Origin: a virus
Strand: one strand, 5' to 3'
Virus record (IMG/VR): IMGVR_UViG_3300043409_000195
Coordinates: 1-38,348 of that record
DNA length: 38,348 nucleotides
Notes under the pieces: model-generated
What the model was told of the DNA's origin: nothing
The model's database searches: none
Seen by the model: only the letters and a program-made list of their open reading frames with translations
Made by a program: the position numbers and the translations under genes
Shown: one piece after another, positions 37,270 through 38,348 of the stretch
How the letters are laid out: each line of letters opens with the position of its first letter
Numbering within the stretch: position 1 is the stretch's first letter

Positions 37270-38348
37270 TCTTAATTTCCAACTATTGCCGTGGCAGCAG
37301 ATTGTTTTCAAAGACCCCGCCCGATTCAAAGTGGTTGCCGCAGGTCGTAGGTGTGGAAAGTCTCGATTAGCCGCCACAACTTTGTTAATCGAAGGATTGC
37401 GTTGCCCTCCTGGTTCGGCTGTACTGTATGTTAGCCCTACTATGGGACAGTCGAGGCAAATCGTCTGGGACTTGCTGCTAGACCTTGGTAGAGAGGTTAT
37501 TCAGTCTTCCCACGTAAACAATCTAGACATTACCCTGATAAACGGGGCTAGGATATACGTTCGCGGAGCAGATCGGCCTGATACGCTCCGTGGTGTCAGT
37601 CTGACCTATGCCGTTCTCGATGAGGTTGCTGACATCAAACCAGAGGCATGGGAACAGGTCATCAGGGCTAGTTTGTCTGATAAACGGGGTAGAGCACTCT
37701 TTATTGGTACTCCAAAGGGCAGAAACTGGTTCTACGATACCTTCAAGTTGGGAGAGAGTGAAGATGATCCTGATTGGAAGTCTTGGCACTTTACCACTGC
37801 TGATAACCCCTTGATTGACGCAAAAGAGATTGAATCTGCCAAAAAGACTCTAAGTACTTTTGCTTTCAAGCAAGAATACATGGCTTCCTTTACCAACGCT
37901 GGTTCTGACATCTTCAAGGAAGAATGGATCAAATACGGGGTAAAACCTGAACATGGAAGCTATTTCATTGCTGTTGACCTAGCAGGATTCGAGGAAGTTG
38001 CCAAACAAGCGGCTAATGCTAAGAAGCGTCTGGATGAGTCTGCTATCTCAATCGTTAAGGTCACAGACGATGGGAAGTGGTTTGTTGAGAAGATTGAACA
38101 TGGTCGCTGGGACATCCGTGAGACCGCCTCCAAGATTCTGATTGCCATTAGGGACTACCGCCCTTTATCCGTAGGGATAGAGAGGGGGGCACTCAAGAAC
38201 GCTGTTTTGCCCTACTTGTCAGACTTGATGCGAAAGAACAACACCTATGCTCATATCGTGGATTTGACTCATGGGAATAGAAAAAAAGCGGACAGAATCA
38301 TCTGGGCTTTACAAGGTAGGTTCGAGCATGGCAGAATTGTGTTAAATT
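37056..38348 (+). repeat. Diverged terminal direct repeat, right copy
   Basis: This is the right-hand counterpart of the repeat at 1-1293. It holds the HNH 3' end and the first 1087 bases of terL. As the copies differ, the ends cannot simply be an exact wrap of one molecule. Confidence 0.9.
37262..38348 (+). CDS. terL: Terminase large subunit (second copy, 3' end outside window)
   Basis: The first 362 codons of terL are present, colinear with 207-1293. The ATPase motifs GRRCGKSR and YAVLDE and the nuclease segment IAVDLAG are intact. Relative to the first copy I count about eight replacements (for example N82S, Q187A, D191E, F206Y, Y235F) against roughly 125 base changes, nearly all silent. 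This is a genuine functional allele from a related phage or strain, not an exact duplicate of the assembly end. Confidence 0.95.
   Translation, partial: MADLNFQLLPWQQIVFKDPARFKVVAAGRRCGKSRLAATTLLIEGLRCPPGSAVLYVSPTMGQSRQIVWDLLLDLGREVIQSSHVNNLDITLINGARIYVRGADRPDTLRGVSLTYAVLDEVADIKPEAWEQVIRASLSDKRGRALFIGTPKGRNWFYDTFKLGESEDDPDWKSWHFTTADNPLIDAKEIESAKKTLSTFAFKQEYMASFTNAGSDIFKEEWIKYGVKPEHGSYFIAVDLAGFEEVAKQAANAKKRLDESAISIVKVTDDGKWFVEKIEHGRWDIRETASKILIAIRDYRPLSVGIERGALKNAVLPYLSDLMRKNNTYAHIVDLTHGNRKKADRIIWALQGRFEHGRIVLN

Noticed and set aside
1-38348. CRISPR array or integrase/attachment sites
   Set aside because: No regular direct repeats with spacers of constant length and no tyrosine or serine recombinase were seen. 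The regular repeats found are protein-coding or belong to the terS upstream block.
37056-38348. Exact terminal redundancy of a finished circular genome
   Set aside because: The repeat is gapless but carries about 130 differences, so it is not an exact assembly overlap.

Overview
The window holds a little more than one full genome length (about 37.06 kb) of a tailed phage of the podovirus type. Bases 1-1293 reappear, without indels but at only about 90% identity, as bases 37056-38348, so the map closes on itself at the terS-HNH-terL junction. The host is probably a Gram-negative bacterium, because a two-component spanin (Rz with an embedded Rz1 lipoprotein) accompanies a GH19-type endolysin. 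Moderate GC, the style of the small conserved genes and the mismatched terminal repeat suggest an uncultured, probably freshwater, phage assembled from an environmental sample; this is an inference. I see no integrase, DNA polymerase, primase/helicase or phage RNA polymerase.

Layout. (1) 207-16366, rightward: large terminase, portal, a collagen-like fibre, a second fibre protein, a GIY-YIG homing endonuclease, a triple LamG adhesin, three small genes, scaffold, major capsid protein (followed by a strong terminator), a small head protein (second terminator), a run of tiny basic proteins, head-tail adaptor, tail nozzle-like protein, another fibre protein and a glycine-rich tip. (2) 16376-22315: three large proteins that are probably ejected with the DNA. 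(3) 22315-25090: a chain of tiny overlapping membrane, lipoprotein and coiled-coil genes leading into holin candidate, Rz/Rz1 and endolysin. (4) 25062-28294, leftward: recombination module (ERF annealing protein, a small protein with an SSB-like acidic tip, a winged-helix protein) interrupted by two HNH-AP2 endonucleases. (5) 28512-33704, rightward: regulators, a probable small structured RNA with its own promoter and terminator, a replication-type protein, an orphan DNA methyltransferase, RusA resolvase, a stand-alone RNA polymerase alpha-CTD-like protein and a Ref/HNH-like protein. (6) 33813-35758, leftward: a compact operon of small proteins plus a GP88-like protein, ended by a terminator. 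(7) 35888-37269, rightward: a small possible regulator, a repeat-rich noncoding block, small terminase and an HNH endonuclease, then the second terL copy.

Replication apparently relies on the host polymerase, with phage-encoded annealing (ERF), resolution (RusA) and a replication-type accessory protein. Three near-identical palindromes (core AGGG-N-AAACCC) sit in three intergenic regions and look like one operator family. The most noteworthy items are the candidate small RNA at 29100-29201, the alpha-CTD homologue at 32729-33079, the operator family, and the diverged terminal repeat with a conservation gradient next to the HNH gene.
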